A DNA stretch of 25,164 nucleotides from CAZEJS01 sp964512645 (GCA_964512645.1 CAZEJS010000033.1:1-25164), one strand, 5' to 3'. Counted from the stretch's first letter, positions 7,435-17,190 are shown. Program-made: numbers and translations. The notes: generated by a model from the letters alone, not told the origin.

Positions 7435-7923
7435 TCAGCAGAACCTGGGGTAGCCGATTATCTGGAGGATGAGCTCCATGGGCAGGGTGGTCCGCCGGGC
7501 GATGTTCTCCAGCGGCACGCCGGCGGCCGCCAGCCTCTCCACCACCGCGCGCATCGGCTCGCCGACCTCCACGATGTGCCCGTCGGGGTCGTAGCACCTG
7601 AACGTGCGCTGGCCCCAGGGCTCCTCCTGGACCGGGTGTATCATCGCGGTTCCGGCGCGCTCCAGCAGGGCGTAGGAACCGGCGATGTCGTCGGTCTCGA
7701 AGTACAGTTCCATCTCGCCGGTCCCGCGCTCGGCCCTCTCGACGCGCCTGGAGAAGATGCTTTCCCCGGAGGCCTCCGACGCCCAGAGCGCCAGGCCGCC
7801 GCCGTAGGTCACGTAACCCCCGTGGTCGGTCTCCGCCACCAGCCCCAGCAGGCCCTCGTAGAACGCGCGGGCCCTGTCGATGTCGTCCACGAACAGGGCC
7901 GCGCCCTTGTACTTGAATGCCAC
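7435..7923 (-). CDS. VOC-superfamily (glyoxalase/bleomycin-resistance fold) protein with C-terminal helical extension
   Basis: Vicinal-oxygen-chelate fold, 162 aa. The first half has the usual start (ALFVDDIDRARAFYEGLLG) and the second ends with the metal-site-like strand FRCYDPDGHIVEVGE. About 40 extra residues follow (ERLAAAGVPLENIARRTTLP and on), which look like a small helix-turn-helix rather than part of the VOC fold. I chose GTG 7923 because AAGGAG lies 9 nt before it; GTG 7941 is also open but has no ribosome site. Members include glyoxalases, dioxygenases and drug-binding proteins; the substrate cannot be inferred. The gene starts 28 nt after the giant surface-protein gene on the same strand, so it may be cotranscribed, though with no evident functional tie. 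Confidence 0.85.
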   Translation of the reverse strand: MAFKYKGAALFVDDIDRARAFYEGLLGLVAETDHGGYVTYGGGLALWASEASGESIFSRRVERAERGTGEMELYFETDDIAGSYALLERAGTAMIHPVQEEPWGQRTFRCYDPDGHIVEVGEPMRAVVERLAAAGVPLENIARRTTLPMELILQIIGYPRFC

Positions 7924-7951
7924 CGGGGCGCTCTCCTTCACCCGCCGGCCG

Positions 7952-9330
7952 TCAGGGGTCGACGCCCGTGGTGGAATGGCCGCCCATCATCTCGTAGGGC
8001 TGTATGCCGGCCCTTACCCGCTTGTCCCAGTACATCGCCCGCTCCACCACTATCTTGCCCTCGGTCTCGACGAGGGTTGACACGTGGAAGTCGTCGGGCA
8101 CGTAGTCGCTGACCCTCAGGGTGTATCGCGCGGTTGCCGGTATCTTGATCTTGAACGGCTTTCGCGGACCGGAAGCGGTCATGAAGGTCACAGTCGCCTC
8201 GGTGTCGGTTTCCTTGGGGTTCGAGACGAGCACCCAGTAATCGAAGCCTCCGCCGGTCGAACCTTCGGGGACCATCCATTTGCTGCCGCATGCGGTACAG
8301 CCGGTCGCCGAATGGCCCTCGCTCATCAGGGGGACCGAGGAGGTGACGCGCTTGTCCCAGTACATCGAGCGCTCGGCCACCACCGGCCGGTCCGCGGTCA
8401 CCTTGGTGGCGACGTGGTAGTCGCCATCCACGTACTCCGAAACCCTGAATGTCGAACGCGAGCCGGGCAGCATCTTCACCGTCTTCTCCGCCGCCACGCC
8501 CTTGGCCGTCATGAACGTCGCGGTGACACGCGCGGAGGCGTCTCCGGGGTTCTGCACCAGCACGTAGGTCTCGAAGCCTTCGGCCGTGGACCCTTCGGCG
8601 ATGAACCATTCCCTGGAGGTATCGTAGGAACCGGGGCTGGCGTGGCCGCCCTTCATCTCGTACGGCTCCAGCGCTTCCGCGTTGGGGTCCCAGTACATCG
8701 AGCGCTCCGCGACTATCGGCTGGTCGGAAGCCACCCGGACGGAGACCTGATCCACGTTGGGGAGCAGGTCGTTCAGGTGGACCGTCTGCCGGCTGAGCGC
8801 CGGGACCAGGACCGTCCCGCCGTCCGCGGCCCCCGAAGGGGTCATCAGCGAGAGCCTGGCGTGGGCGTCGGCGTTGCCCGGGTTGCACAGCAGTATCCAG
8901 GTGTCGAAGCCGGACGCCGTCGAGCCCTCGGGGAAGTACATCGTCTTCCTGGTGTCGGGACGGGCGAGCGCCACCGAATCCATCGGCGTGCCGCCGTTCG
9001 CGTGGCCCGCCTTCATCTCGTAAGGCTGGGGGACCCCGGCGACGCCGGACGCGCCCCAGAACCTCTTGTCCCAGTACATGCTTCGCTCGACCACTATCGG
9101 GACGTCGGATTTGACTATCGTCGAGACGTGGAAGTCGTCGGGCACGAAGTCCTGGATGCGCATGGTGTAGCGGGTCTTCCCGGGCACGACGACCTTCTCG
9201 GGCTGCCGCGGCCCTTCATGTGTGGTGAAGACGACCTCGACGTTCGCGTCGGCTTTCTGGGGGTTCTGCAGCAGGATCCAGGTGTCGAAGCCTCCGCCGG
9301 TGGACCCTTCGGCCACGAACCAGTCGGTCG
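7952..9330 (-). repeat. Four tandem DUF5719-like repeats at the C-terminus
   Basis: Four units of roughly 110-125 residues each open with W/Y-F-x-x-EGST-x-x-GF-[DE]-x-[WY]-[IV]-L and end with ER[SA]MYWD and then a GGH or GH[AS] tail. The EGST codons fall near plus-strand positions 9305, 8930, 8592 and 8262. Units 1 and 4 are the most alike (shared DFVPDDFHVST-type segment). A CTAC motif, one of few Cys pairs in the protein, lies just before unit 4. This repeat type caps many secreted actinobacterial proteins and probably mediates surface attachment or assembly (family knowledge and inference). Confidence 0.8.
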
Positions 9331-12300
9331 AACCCAGCACCTTCTCCGCGCCGACGTTGAGGTAGGCGCTGGAGCTACCGCCGGCCACCGGGTCGCCGTG
9401 CTCGTCAACCAGCTCGGGCACGGTCATGGTGTTGGTGGTGTTCGGGGCAGTGCCCTCTTTCAGGGTCTTGAAGACCACGTCGATTATCTTGTAGTGCCCG
9501 GGCTTGAAGCCACGGCCGGCGCTGATGTCCGACCACTTGAGCGTGCCCTCTTTGCCGCCGGGGTCGGGGGCAACCGACGCCCGCACGAAGCTCAGATAGG
9601 CCTTGTTGTACCTGTCGAGGACGGGCACGGGCGCCATCACCCTGGTGTCTCCGGTGTTGGAGACGATCAACCGGAAGGTGACCTCGGCGCCGACCTTGAC
9701 CTGCGTCGCCTGTTTCGGACCCAGGGTCTTCTGCAGCGCGATCCGCGGGTTGGTCAGCACCAGGCCGGTGTTGACGTCCTGCCCGGAAACCGGGTCGCCG
9801 TTGACATCCACGGCCGAGGCGTCGGCCCTGTTGTCGGTATCGGGGGTTCTCCCGGCCTTCAGGGCCCGGAACCTCACCGTCACGTCAACCGATGAGCCTG
9901 AGGGGATGCCCGCCCCGAGGGAGATGTCCTCCCAGGTGACCGCCCCGGCTCCGACCGCGCTCTGCGCGGGGCTGGCCCCGAGGAACTCCAGGAACCCGGG
10001 GTTGAACGTGTCTACGAGCCGTACCGGCTGGACGACGTCGGTGTCCCCGGTATTCTCGACGTGGATGGTGTAGGTGAGCTCGTCGCCCACCGGGACGAAG
10101 CTGTCCGGGTGGTCGAGGGTCTTGGTAACCTCGATCCGCGGGTCGGTGAGGACCAGGCGGTTGTTGGTGTCGTCGCCGGACACCGGGTTGCCCTCGCTGT
10201 CGGTGGTGTCGACTTCGGCGGTGTCGTCGGTGTTCGGCGTGCCTCCGGCCTGCAGTGCACGGAAGGTGAGCGTCACCGTTACCGACTGCTGCGGAGCCAG
10301 CCCCGCGCCGCCGGAGAGGTCGGACCACTCTACGCTGCCCGGCGCCTGGCTCGACGGCGTCAACGTCGCGCTCCTGAACTCCATGTAGGCCGGGTCGTAT
10401 GCGTCGGTCAGGGGAACGGAGGGCACGTTGGTGTTACCGGAGTTGGTGACCGTTATGGTGTAGGAAAAGTCATTCCCTACCGGCACGTACCCGTCCGGGT
10501 CGTCCAGGGTCTTCACCACCGTCACCGAGGGGTGCTGTTTCACCTCTATGTCCGTGGTGTCGCCGCCCTCGGGCAGCGGGGTCCCGGTGCCGTCCTCGCC
10601 GAACCCGACCGCGGTGTTCGCCGTGGTGCCGAAGGCGGCCCACTGGTCCACGCGCATCCGGAACGTGAGGACCAACTGCTCGCCCGGGGCCAGAGTGGCG
10701 TCGAGCGACCACGTCCACGTCGGGTCGGTGCCCGACGGGTCGTCGGTCGAGGTTCCACCGGGCCAGGCAGCGCTGGTGCTCCCCGGCACGTAGCTGAAGT
10801 GCGGCGAAGGCAGCGTGTCCCGTATCCCGACGTCGCGGGCATCGGCGTCACCGTTGTTGGTGACGGTGATGCGGTAGGTAACCTCTTCGCCCCAGTCGGG
10901 GTTCGGGTTATCGGTGACATCCTTGACCACCGCCAGCGAAGCCGCTCTGGCGGTCACGCCGCCGGTGTCCTCGGCGGGCCCGTACTCCCTGCCGTATTCC
11001 TGGGGCTGGTCCCCGTTGTAAGAGGGAACCGAAGCGGTGTTCCGGATTACCTGGCCCTGGGTCACCCCTCCGTTGACGGTCACCCGGTAGCCCAGCGTCA
11101 CCGTTTCGCCGGGGAGGATGGGGCCGTGGTCGGTCTGGACGTACCAGGTCAGGTTCACCGGGTCGATGTCCGTCGCGCCGGGCCCGTAGATCGTCCCGGC
11201 GTCATAGGTCAGGTGCGAATCGACAGTATCGTTAACCGTTACGTCGTAGGCGGGCCACAGCCCGTCGTTGCGCACCGTTATCACCCAGTTGACCTTCCCA
11301 CCGGCTTCCGGCGTCGGGTCGTCGGCGCTCTTTTCGACGACCAGGTCCGGCTCCCGCACGGTCACGCCGGGCGCGCCGGCGGAATCCTCCTGGAGCGTCC
11401 CGCCGCTCAAAGCGTCGTACCACTCCAGGTCGGCGGTGTTGGCGAACAAGTCGCCGGCCCGGACGTCGCTCCCGCCGAAATGCTGCCGGTCAACGCGCAC
11501 CGAGATAAGCAGGTCGGGGTGCACCGGGCTGTCGCTGTCGTTGGTGAAGTAACCGGCGCTCCCGCCGATCTCCCAGGTCACCTCGGTCGTACCGTCGAGC
11601 GGGTTCTCCTGGAAGTCCGCCGTCCCGGTGGACGGGGTGACGGCGGTGACGGTGAGGCCGTCGGGCAGGGTGTCTGTCACGATGGGTCCGTAAAGGGTGG
11701 TGCGCGCGGGCACCGTCACCGCCACCTTGTAGGTGAAGGCGTGTCCGATCGTGGTGATGTTGCCGCTTGCGTCATGCCCCTTTTCTACGGAGGCCCTCCG
11801 CATGGTGATCGAGGACACCTTGGTGTTGTCGTCGGCCGGGTCGTCCGTCCGCGGCGTCTCCTTTCCGTTGGAGTCCGTCCAGGAGTTGTAGCCGATGGAG
11901 GCCAGGGTATCCAGCGTCGCGCCGGCGCCAGCGTCCTGCGACGCGCTGGCGGTGATACTGGCCACCAGCCTGTTGCCGGCACCCGTGAGGATGTTCGTCT
12001 GTGAAGCGCCGTTATCAAGGTCTATCGTCAGCTCGCCGGTCGCGGGATTCCAGCTCACCCAGTAGTCGGCGTTCTCCACCAGCGGAGTGCCCGCCAGGGT
12101 CAACTGGGCGAGCACCGGGGCGTTGCCCCTCATGCCGACGGGGAAGGTCACCACCAGGTTGTTCCGGTACGAGGTCCCGGTGCCGTTGTTGGTGACCTCG
12201 ATGGTGTAGTGGACGGCCTGGTTGCCGACGACCGGGGCGGCCGCGTCGTTCACGTTGGTGAGGACGAGGTGCGGCTCGGTAGCGGTGACCACCGGCGAAT

Positions 12301-15300
12301 CGGCGTGCAGGGTCCGGTGCGTCCCCCCGGAACCGGCGTCGTCCCAGCCGAGGGAGGCCCTGTTGGCGAAGGTGGTCTGCGGAGGCAGTCCCCTCACCGG
12401 CGTGGAGTTATGGAACTCCCGGTTCACGTGGACGTCAAGCTCCAGGCGCAGGTACTGGTCGGCCGGGGTGGCGTTTTCCCATTTGTTGATATTCCAGGTC
12501 ACGATGGTGGTGCCGTTGCCCTGAGGCGTTGCCTCCACAGTGCCGATCGCCTGGGGGTTCCCGTCCAGGTAGGTGGTAAGCCCGTCAACCGTAAGGCCAT
12601 CGACCACCGTGTCGGTGACCTCGGCCTGGTAGAGGGTGGTCCGCGCGGGGGCCATGACCTCTACCGTGTAGCGGTAGGGCGCTCCGAGGTTGGCGCCGGC
12701 GACGTTCGGCGCCTTGGTGATGGTAGGCGCGGGAGTCATGACGCTGTCGTCGTCGGTGTTGCGCTCGGACACGTTGGTGTTGGTGGGCACCCGGCGGGCG
12801 TCGGCGCCGGTACCGGAGGCGAACGCCACCGAGGCGATGTTGGCCAGGGTCGCCCCCGCTCCGATGTCGCTGTTGACGGTGCCGTCGTACCCGACCACAA
12901 GGACCTGGCCCGCCGGTACTACGGTCGGCCCGCCGGAGCCGAGGGTGAAGTCGACGGTCAGCTTGCCGCTGCCGGAGTCGAAGCCGGCGACGAAGTCCAC
13001 CCCCGCCGTAAGCGGGACGGCGTCAAGCGTCGCGGTAACGCTCGCGGAGGGGTCGGTGCCGCGCATGCCGATGTCGAGGATGTCCTCGACGACCACCTCG
13101 TAAGCGGTCGAGGTGCCGCTGTTGGTGATGGTGATCACGTAAGGTACCACGCCACCCCCGGCAACCGTCGAGGACCCGGTGTGTCCCTTGACCAGGTCCA
13201 GGTTAGGCTGGTGGACGTTCTGGGTCAGGCGGCTCGAGGACGCGCTGCGGTTCTGCGTCCCGTCGTTCCAGTTGACGGTCCCGGTGTCCCTGGCGGTGTT
13301 GTTGACGGTGGGGTTGCCGCCGGTCCTCCACCACCAGTTCCAGTTATTCTGGTCGGTTGCGCTTCCCCCCCCGCTGACCGGGGTTATCAGGCCGGTCACG
13401 GTGCACTTGAAGTCCAGCGTGAAGACGTAATCGCCGCTCACCCCGGCGCCGGTGTTCTTCACGTCGTTCAGCGCCCAGGTGAAAGTGGCCCCCGGGGTGG
13501 GCGTGCCGTAATTCGTCGAAGGATCGCTGCTCCCTGAGAACGCCGCCGGCGCCGTGGGGCTGCCGGAAACGTAACCGAGCGAGGAGGAGCCCGCCTTGTA
13601 CTCGATGCCGTCGGCCTCGATGACGTCCACTATCGTCGGGCTGTAGAGGTCGGTGCCCTCGGGCACGGTCACCGTGAGCCGGTAGTCGACCACTTCGCCA
13701 ATACGGGCGGGGTTCGGGCCGACGATCGCCTTGGTCACCGTGGCGGTCGGGGTCTGAACCGTCGAAGAGCCCCGGTTGCTGTTGGTGGAGTCGGAGCCGT
13801 TCTCCACGTGGCGCCCGCTCCCGCCGTCCTCGGAGTAGTACTCGACGTAAGCGGTGTTGGTCATGGACGCGCCGGAGCCGACGTCGCCGTTGACCTGGGC
13901 GTCGTAGACGATCACCAGCGTCTGCCCCGCGGGGATGTCCGTGGCCGAGGAGCCTCCCTCGAAGTCGAAGGTGAGCACCCCGGTCAGGCTGTCATATGAG
14001 CGGGAGTAGTCGGTTCCTTCGGTCAGTGGAGCGCCGTCGAGAGTAACCGATACCGTCGCCGGCGTGGCCGCGCGCATGCCGGCCGGAAGCGTGTCCACGA
14101 CGGTGTTGTTGTACGAGGTGGTCTGGCCGCTGTTGATGATGCTGATGGTGTAGCGCACGGTCTCGCCCGCCCTCACCGGGACGGCGGGAGGACCCTGCCT
14201 GTCGTTGCTCTTGGTCAACCGCAGGTACGGCTGCTGGAGGTACGTGTACCGGTAGTCCGAGTAGACCGTGTCGGTAGTCGTTTTGTTGTTCCACCTGAAG
14301 TCGGCCCTGTCGCGGAGGCGGTTGTTGGCGTTGGCAGGGTCGCCGCCGGTGTTCGGCCAGAAGTACCAGTTGGACGGGTTGGTGGCGCTTCCCGCCGGGT
14401 CGATGAGGCCGTTCGCCAGCATCTTGAACTCGATCTGGAACACGTAGTCGTCGGCCCGGCCGCTGTTGTCGATGTCGTTGCGAAGGTCCCAGCTCATGGT
14501 GTAGGAGGGGCTGGGTGGCGCGACGCGTGTGACCGCCGGGTCCATGTCCGTCGGGTGGGCCATATCGGTGAACCTGGCCGGCGTGCCCGGGCTTCCGCTG
14601 ACGTCCGCGAGTTTGGTGCTGCCGGTGATGTACATCAACCCGGCGCCCTGGTCCACGACGTCCCGGACCCTGTTGCTGGAGCCGAAGTTCGCGACCTGCC
14701 CGGCGGGCACGGTGACCGTAAGGCGGTAGGTGACCTGGCTTAGCGCGCCGTTGCCGATGGGCACATGGTCGGCACTGACTATGCTCTTGTCGATCTTCAT
14801 GGTGTTCAGAGTGATGTTGGCGCTGGCCGTCACCGGGCCGTAGTCCCGGTTGGGCGTGCTCCCGCTCTTCTGGGCGCTGAACGTGGCGGCGGCCACGTTC
14901 GTCAGCGAGGCGCCGGCCCCGGTGTCGCCGTCCACCCGCGCGGTATAGTCGATGGTCACCACGCTGTCGTCCGAAGGAGGAGGCGGTATCTCGGTATCGA
15001 TGCCGGCCCCGTTATCAAAGTCGATGAGCAATACACCGGTAGCGGGCGTGTAGGAGAGTTCGTAGTCGGTGCCCTCGACCAGAGTCGTGGTTCCGCGTGT
15101 TACCGTGACCGTTCCCGTCGTAGGGTCGAACTCTCTCATCCCCACAGGCAGCGTATCGGTTACCAGCACGTTCCGCGCGGCCGCCGTGCCCTCGTTGTTC
15201 AGGGTTATCCTGTAATCCACGCTGGAGCCCGCGCCGAGGGGCGTCGGGGTGCCGGTGACCTCCTTTTTCACCTTGAGGTCCGGTTCGGAATAGGTGATGG

Positions 15301-16102
15301 AGGCCACATCCCTCTGGGAATACTGGGAGTTGAACGAGTTCTCCCCGGAGAGCTTGCCGTAGTCGTAAACCAGGTCTCCGCCCGCGACCGCGGAGGCGTC
15401 CTGGACCACCACCTGGAACTCGACTTCCCACCAGCCCCCCGCGGAGATGTTGCCGAGCGACCAGGCTGCGCCCTGCAGGGCACCGGAGGACACGGGTTGG
15501 GGCTGGTCATTATACCGTGAAGAGAACTTGACGTCCGGGGGGTCGTAGTGGAAATCGCCACCGGCCCGATAATTCATCGATGCGGACGAGGCGACGTACT
15601 GGGTGCCCTGGGGGATCCAGTCCACGACGTCCACGTTCCCGAACTGGGTATCGCTTACGGCGGGGCCGGACCCGTCATTGGTGTTGACGCGCACCCTGAA
15701 CCAGACGGTATCCCCCACCGTCGCGCTCACGGCGTGGGAGTAGGGGCCCGGAGAGCCGGCGTTATCGAGCGCGGCCTCCTTGGTGAACAACGGCCTCGGG
15801 CCTATGGTCACGACCGACGCCCGGCACTCCTCCTCGAGGTCGCCGGTCCTGGCGGTGTCCAGAGTGTCGGCCCAGTCCGCGTTCATCCTCACGCAGTTGA
15901 CGAGCGTGTCGCCGGCCAGTATCCGCTGCTGGTCCGGGTTCGGCGGGTCGGACCATTCGTCGTCCACGGTGGCATCGAACGTTATCGAAGCCTGCGATCC
16001 CGCAGCCGGGTCGGCCAGGGTGTTCCAGATGAGCCTCGTCTGTCCGGGACCGGGGGTATCCGTCTGGATGGAATCGGGGGGCGTGCTGGCGCTGTTATTC
16101 AC
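7952..16102 (-). CDS. Giant DUF11-repeat surface protein, C-terminal 2,716 codons (downstream of in-frame amber)
   Basis: This frame is the direct continuation of the signal-peptide-bearing frame at 16160-17293; only one TAG (16160-16162) separates them, and 19 further in-frame codons lie between that TAG and the GTG at 16102. That GTG has no ribosome site and falls inside a domain, so it is not a credible separate start. The part holds about 14 Ig-like DUF11/isopeptide-type domains (typical cores: YRITLNNEGT then VTDTLPVGM) and four DUF5719-like repeats at the end. It has very few Cys and is rich in Thr, Asp and Gly, typical of an extracellular stalk. There is no LPxTG motif, C-terminal TM or dockerin; the protein ends with TGVDP, so anchoring may rely on the terminal repeats. 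The stop is TGA. Likely role: cell-surface or matrix adhesin/stalk (inference). Confidence 0.8.
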   Translation of the reverse strand: MNNSASTPPDSIQTDTPGPGQTRLIWNTLADPAAGSQASITFDATVDDEWSDPPNPDQQRILAGDTLVNCVRMNADWADTLDTARTGDLEEECRASVVTIGPRPLFTKEAALDNAGSPGPYSHAVSATVGDTVWFRVRVNTNDGSGPAVSDTQFGNVDVVDWIPQGTQYVASSASMNYRAGGDFHYDPPDVKFSSRYNDQPQPVSSGALQGAAWSLGNISAGGWWEVEFQVVVQDASAVAGGDLVYDYGKLSGENSFNSQYSQRDVASITYSEPDLKVKKEVTGTPTPLGAGSSVDYRITLNNEGTAAARNVLVTDTLPVGMREFDPTTGTVTVTRGTTTLVEGTDYELSYTPATGVLLIDFDNGAGIDTEIPPPPSDDSVVTIDYTARVDGDTGAGASLTNVAAATFSAQKSGSTPNRDYGPVTASANITLNTMKIDKSIVSADHVPIGNGALSQVTYRLTVTVPAGQVANFGSSNRVRDVVDQGAGLMYITGSTKLADVSGSPGTPARFTDMAHPTDMDPAVTRVAPPSPSYTMSWDLRNDIDNSGRADDYVFQIEFKMLANGLIDPAGSATNPSNWYFWPNTGGDPANANNRLRDRADFRWNNKTTTDTVYSDYRYTYLQQPYLRLTKSNDRQGPPAVPVRAGETVRYTISIINSGQTTSYNNTVVDTLPAGMRAATPATVSVTLDGAPLTEGTDYSRSYDSLTGVLTFDFEGGSSATDIPAGQTLVIVYDAQVNGDVGSGASMTNTAYVEYYSEDGGSGRHVENGSDSTNSNRGSSTVQTPTATVTKAIVGPNPARIGEVVDYRLTVTVPEGTDLYSPTIVDVIEADGIEYKAGSSSLGYVSGSPTAPAAFSGSSDPSTNYGTPTPGATFTWALNDVKNTGAGVSGDYVFTLDFKCTVTGLITPVSGGGSATDQNNWNWWWRTGGNPTVNNTARDTGTVNWNDGTQNRSASSSRLTQNVHQPNLDLVKGHTGSSTVAGGGVVPYVITITNSGTSTAYEVVVEDILDIGMRGTDPSASVTATLDAVPLTAGVDFVAGFDSGSGKLTVDFTLGSGGPTVVPAGQVLVVGYDGTVNSDIGAGATLANIASVAFASGTGADARRVPTNTNVSERNTDDDSVMTPAPTITKAPNVAGANLGAPYRYTVEVMAPARTTLYQAEVTDTVVDGLTVDGLTTYLDGNPQAIGTVEATPQGNGTTIVTWNINKWENATPADQYLRLELDVHVNREFHNSTPVRGLPPQTTFANRASLGWDDAGSGGTHRTLHADSPVVTATEPHLVLTNVNDAAAPVVGNQAVHYTIEVTNNGTGTSYRNNLVVTFPVGMRGNAPVLAQLTLAGTPLVENADYWVSWNPATGELTIDLDNGASQTNILTGAGNRLVASITASASQDAGAGATLDTLASIGYNSWTDSNGKETPRTDDPADDNTKVSSITMRRASVEKGHDASGNITTIGHAFTYKVAVTVPARTTLYGPIVTDTLPDGLTVTAVTPSTGTADFQENPLDGTTEVTWEIGGSAGYFTNDSDSPVHPDLLISVRVDRQHFGGSDVRAGDLFANTADLEWYDALSGGTLQEDSAGAPGVTVREPDLVVEKSADDPTPEAGGKVNWVITVRNDGLWPAYDVTVNDTVDSHLTYDAGTIYGPGATDIDPVNLTWYVQTDHGPILPGETVTLGYRVTVNGGVTQGQVIRNTASVPSYNGDQPQEYGREYGPAEDTGGVTARAASLAVVKDVTDNPNPDWGEEVTYRITVTNNGDADARDVGIRDTLPSPHFSYVPGSTSAAWPGGTSTDDPSGTDPTWTWSLDATLAPGEQLVLTFRMRVDQWAAFGTTANTAVGFGEDGTGTPLPEGGDTTDIEVKQHPSVTVVKTLDDPDGYVPVGNDFSYTITVTNSGNTNVPSVPLTDAYDPAYMEFRSATLTPSSQAPGSVEWSDLSGGAGLAPQQSVTVTLTFRALQAGGTPNTDDTAEVDTTDSEGNPVSGDDTNNRLVLTDPRIEVTKTLDHPDSFVPVGDELTYTIHVENTGDTDVVQPVRLVDTFNPGFLEFLGASPAQSAVGAGAVTWEDISLGAGIPSGSSVDVTVRFRALKAGRTPDTDNRADASAVDVNGDPVSGQDVNTGLVLTNPRIALQKTLGPKQATQVKVGAEVTFRLIVSNTGDTRVMAPVPVLDRYNKAYLSFVRASVAPDPGGKEGTLKWSDISAGRGFKPGHYKIIDVVFKTLKEGTAPNTTNTMTVPELVDEHGDPVAGGSSSAYLNVGAEKVLGSTDWFVAEGSTGGGFDTWILLQNPQKADANVEVVFTTHEGPRQPEKVVVPGKTRYTMRIQDFVPDDFHVSTIVKSDVPIVVERSMYWDKRFWGASGVAGVPQPYEMKAGHANGGTPMDSVALARPDTRKTMYFPEGSTASGFDTWILLCNPGNADAHARLSLMTPSGAADGGTVLVPALSRQTVHLNDLLPNVDQVSVRVASDQPIVAERSMYWDPNAEALEPYEMKGGHASPGSYDTSREWFIAEGSTAEGFETYVLVQNPGDASARVTATFMTAKGVAAEKTVKMLPGSRSTFRVSEYVDGDYHVATKVTADRPVVAERSMYWDKRVTSSVPLMSEGHSATGCTACGSKWMVPEGSTGGGFDYWVLVSNPKETDTEATVTFMTASGPRKPFKIKIPATARYTLRVSDYVPDDFHVSTLVETEGKIVVERAMYWDKRVRAGIQPYEMMGGHSTTGVDP

Positions 16103-17190
16103 GTAAGTCAGCCCGTCCGGCAGGGTGTCGGTAATGACCAGCCCGCTCCCATCGTAGTACTAGGAGGCCGTGTAAGTGATGGTGAAGTGGACGGTCCCGC
16201 CGTTGCCCGAGGTAGTGGGATCCACACTCTTGGCGATCGTCAGGTAGGCGGCGGTGACGCGCGCGCTGGCGCTGTCGGAAACCGGATCCCCGAGGTACTC
16301 CGCGCTCAGGTCGGCGGTGTTACGGAAGCTGGTCCCGTCGGGAACCGGCGCGCCCAGCGCCGGAGTGCCGCTATAGTCGTTGTACGGCCGGTTGGTGCCG
16401 CCGTTGTCGGTTCCGAAGTAATCGTACCGGATGCCCGCGGAGTACCGCACGGTCCACGTCGCCCCGGGGGCCATGTCGCCGATCTTCCAGGTCAGGGTGG
16501 TCCTGCCCGTCGCGTTGTCGCGCGACACAGTGGTCGGCGGGCTCCCGGCGAGGATGCCCAGGTACTCCACGCCGTCGGGCACCACGTCGGTTACCGCCAC
16601 GATATTGGTGGTGTTTACTTCGTTGTTGCGCACCTCGAGGGTGTAGGAGAACGGCCAGCCGCCGGCAGGGAGCTCCCCGCAGCCGGTAGCCTGTCTTGCG
16701 GCCGTGGACTGGTTCGCAGTCTTGGTCACCATCCTGATGGGGATGACCTCGATGTCGGCGGAGGCGCTGCCGTCTATCCAGTCGCCGCCGCCGTCCGCCC
16801 TGGTGTTGACCCTGGCGACCGCCTCGTCGTGGAGCAAGTCACCGACGGCCCACTCCAGGTCGGTCGTCCTCACTACCAGGTCGATGGTCACACTCTCGGT
16901 GGGCATCAGGTCGCGGATGCTGTCGAACCGCACCTTGAGCGCGTTGGTGATGGGGTCGGTGGTCACGGAAGTGGGGGTCAGCGGGCCGTCCGGGGTCGCG
17001 GCCGAAACGAACTCGACCGCCTTGTTCGTATCGTCAGGCTTCAGCGGAATGGAGGTGAAAGTATCGGTGATCTCCAGGTTGAACCCGCGTTCGTTCCCGG
17101 TGTTCGTTACGGTGATGCGCACGGTGGCCTCCCCGCCAAGGAGGACCTTCCCGCCGGATTTGGTCACAGAGAGCGCCGGCTGGGCGCCGG
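9360..17190 (-). repeat. Array of about 17 DUF11-type Ig-like domains
   Basis: I count 17 recurring units across the amber codon. Each has a K-x-[VLA] strand near its start, an aromatic-x-[IV]-T-[VI]-x-N-x-G strand and a [VI]-x-D-T-L-P-x-G-[ML] strand. In the middle of the array two types alternate: one with the N-[SN]-G turn, and one where it is replaced by a VPA/VPE segment (VTVPAGQV, VTVPEGTD, VMAPARTT, VTVPARTT). The last three units (cores ending YMEF, FLEF, YLSF) form a separate, closely related set. Confidence 0.75.
16160..16162 (-). other. In-frame amber (TAG) codon splitting the giant surface protein
   Basis: The minus-strand frame reads ..TAC ACG GCC TCC TAG TAC TAC GAT GGG.., with the frame unchanged on both sides. 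The third domain aligns without gaps to its sister repeats only if the TAG counts as one residue: 26 positions from FTIT to LPDGL, as in YRIT..LPVGM and YVIT..LDIGM. In those the TAG column is the Gly of the N-x-G turn. This points to a point substitution, a base-call error, or readthrough, not to an indel or a gene boundary. Confidence 0.9.

Noticed and set aside
16100..16162. A true gene boundary inside the giant frame, with a new start at GTG 16102
   Set aside because: There is no ribosome site or signal peptide, and the frame and domain spacing continue across the TAG.
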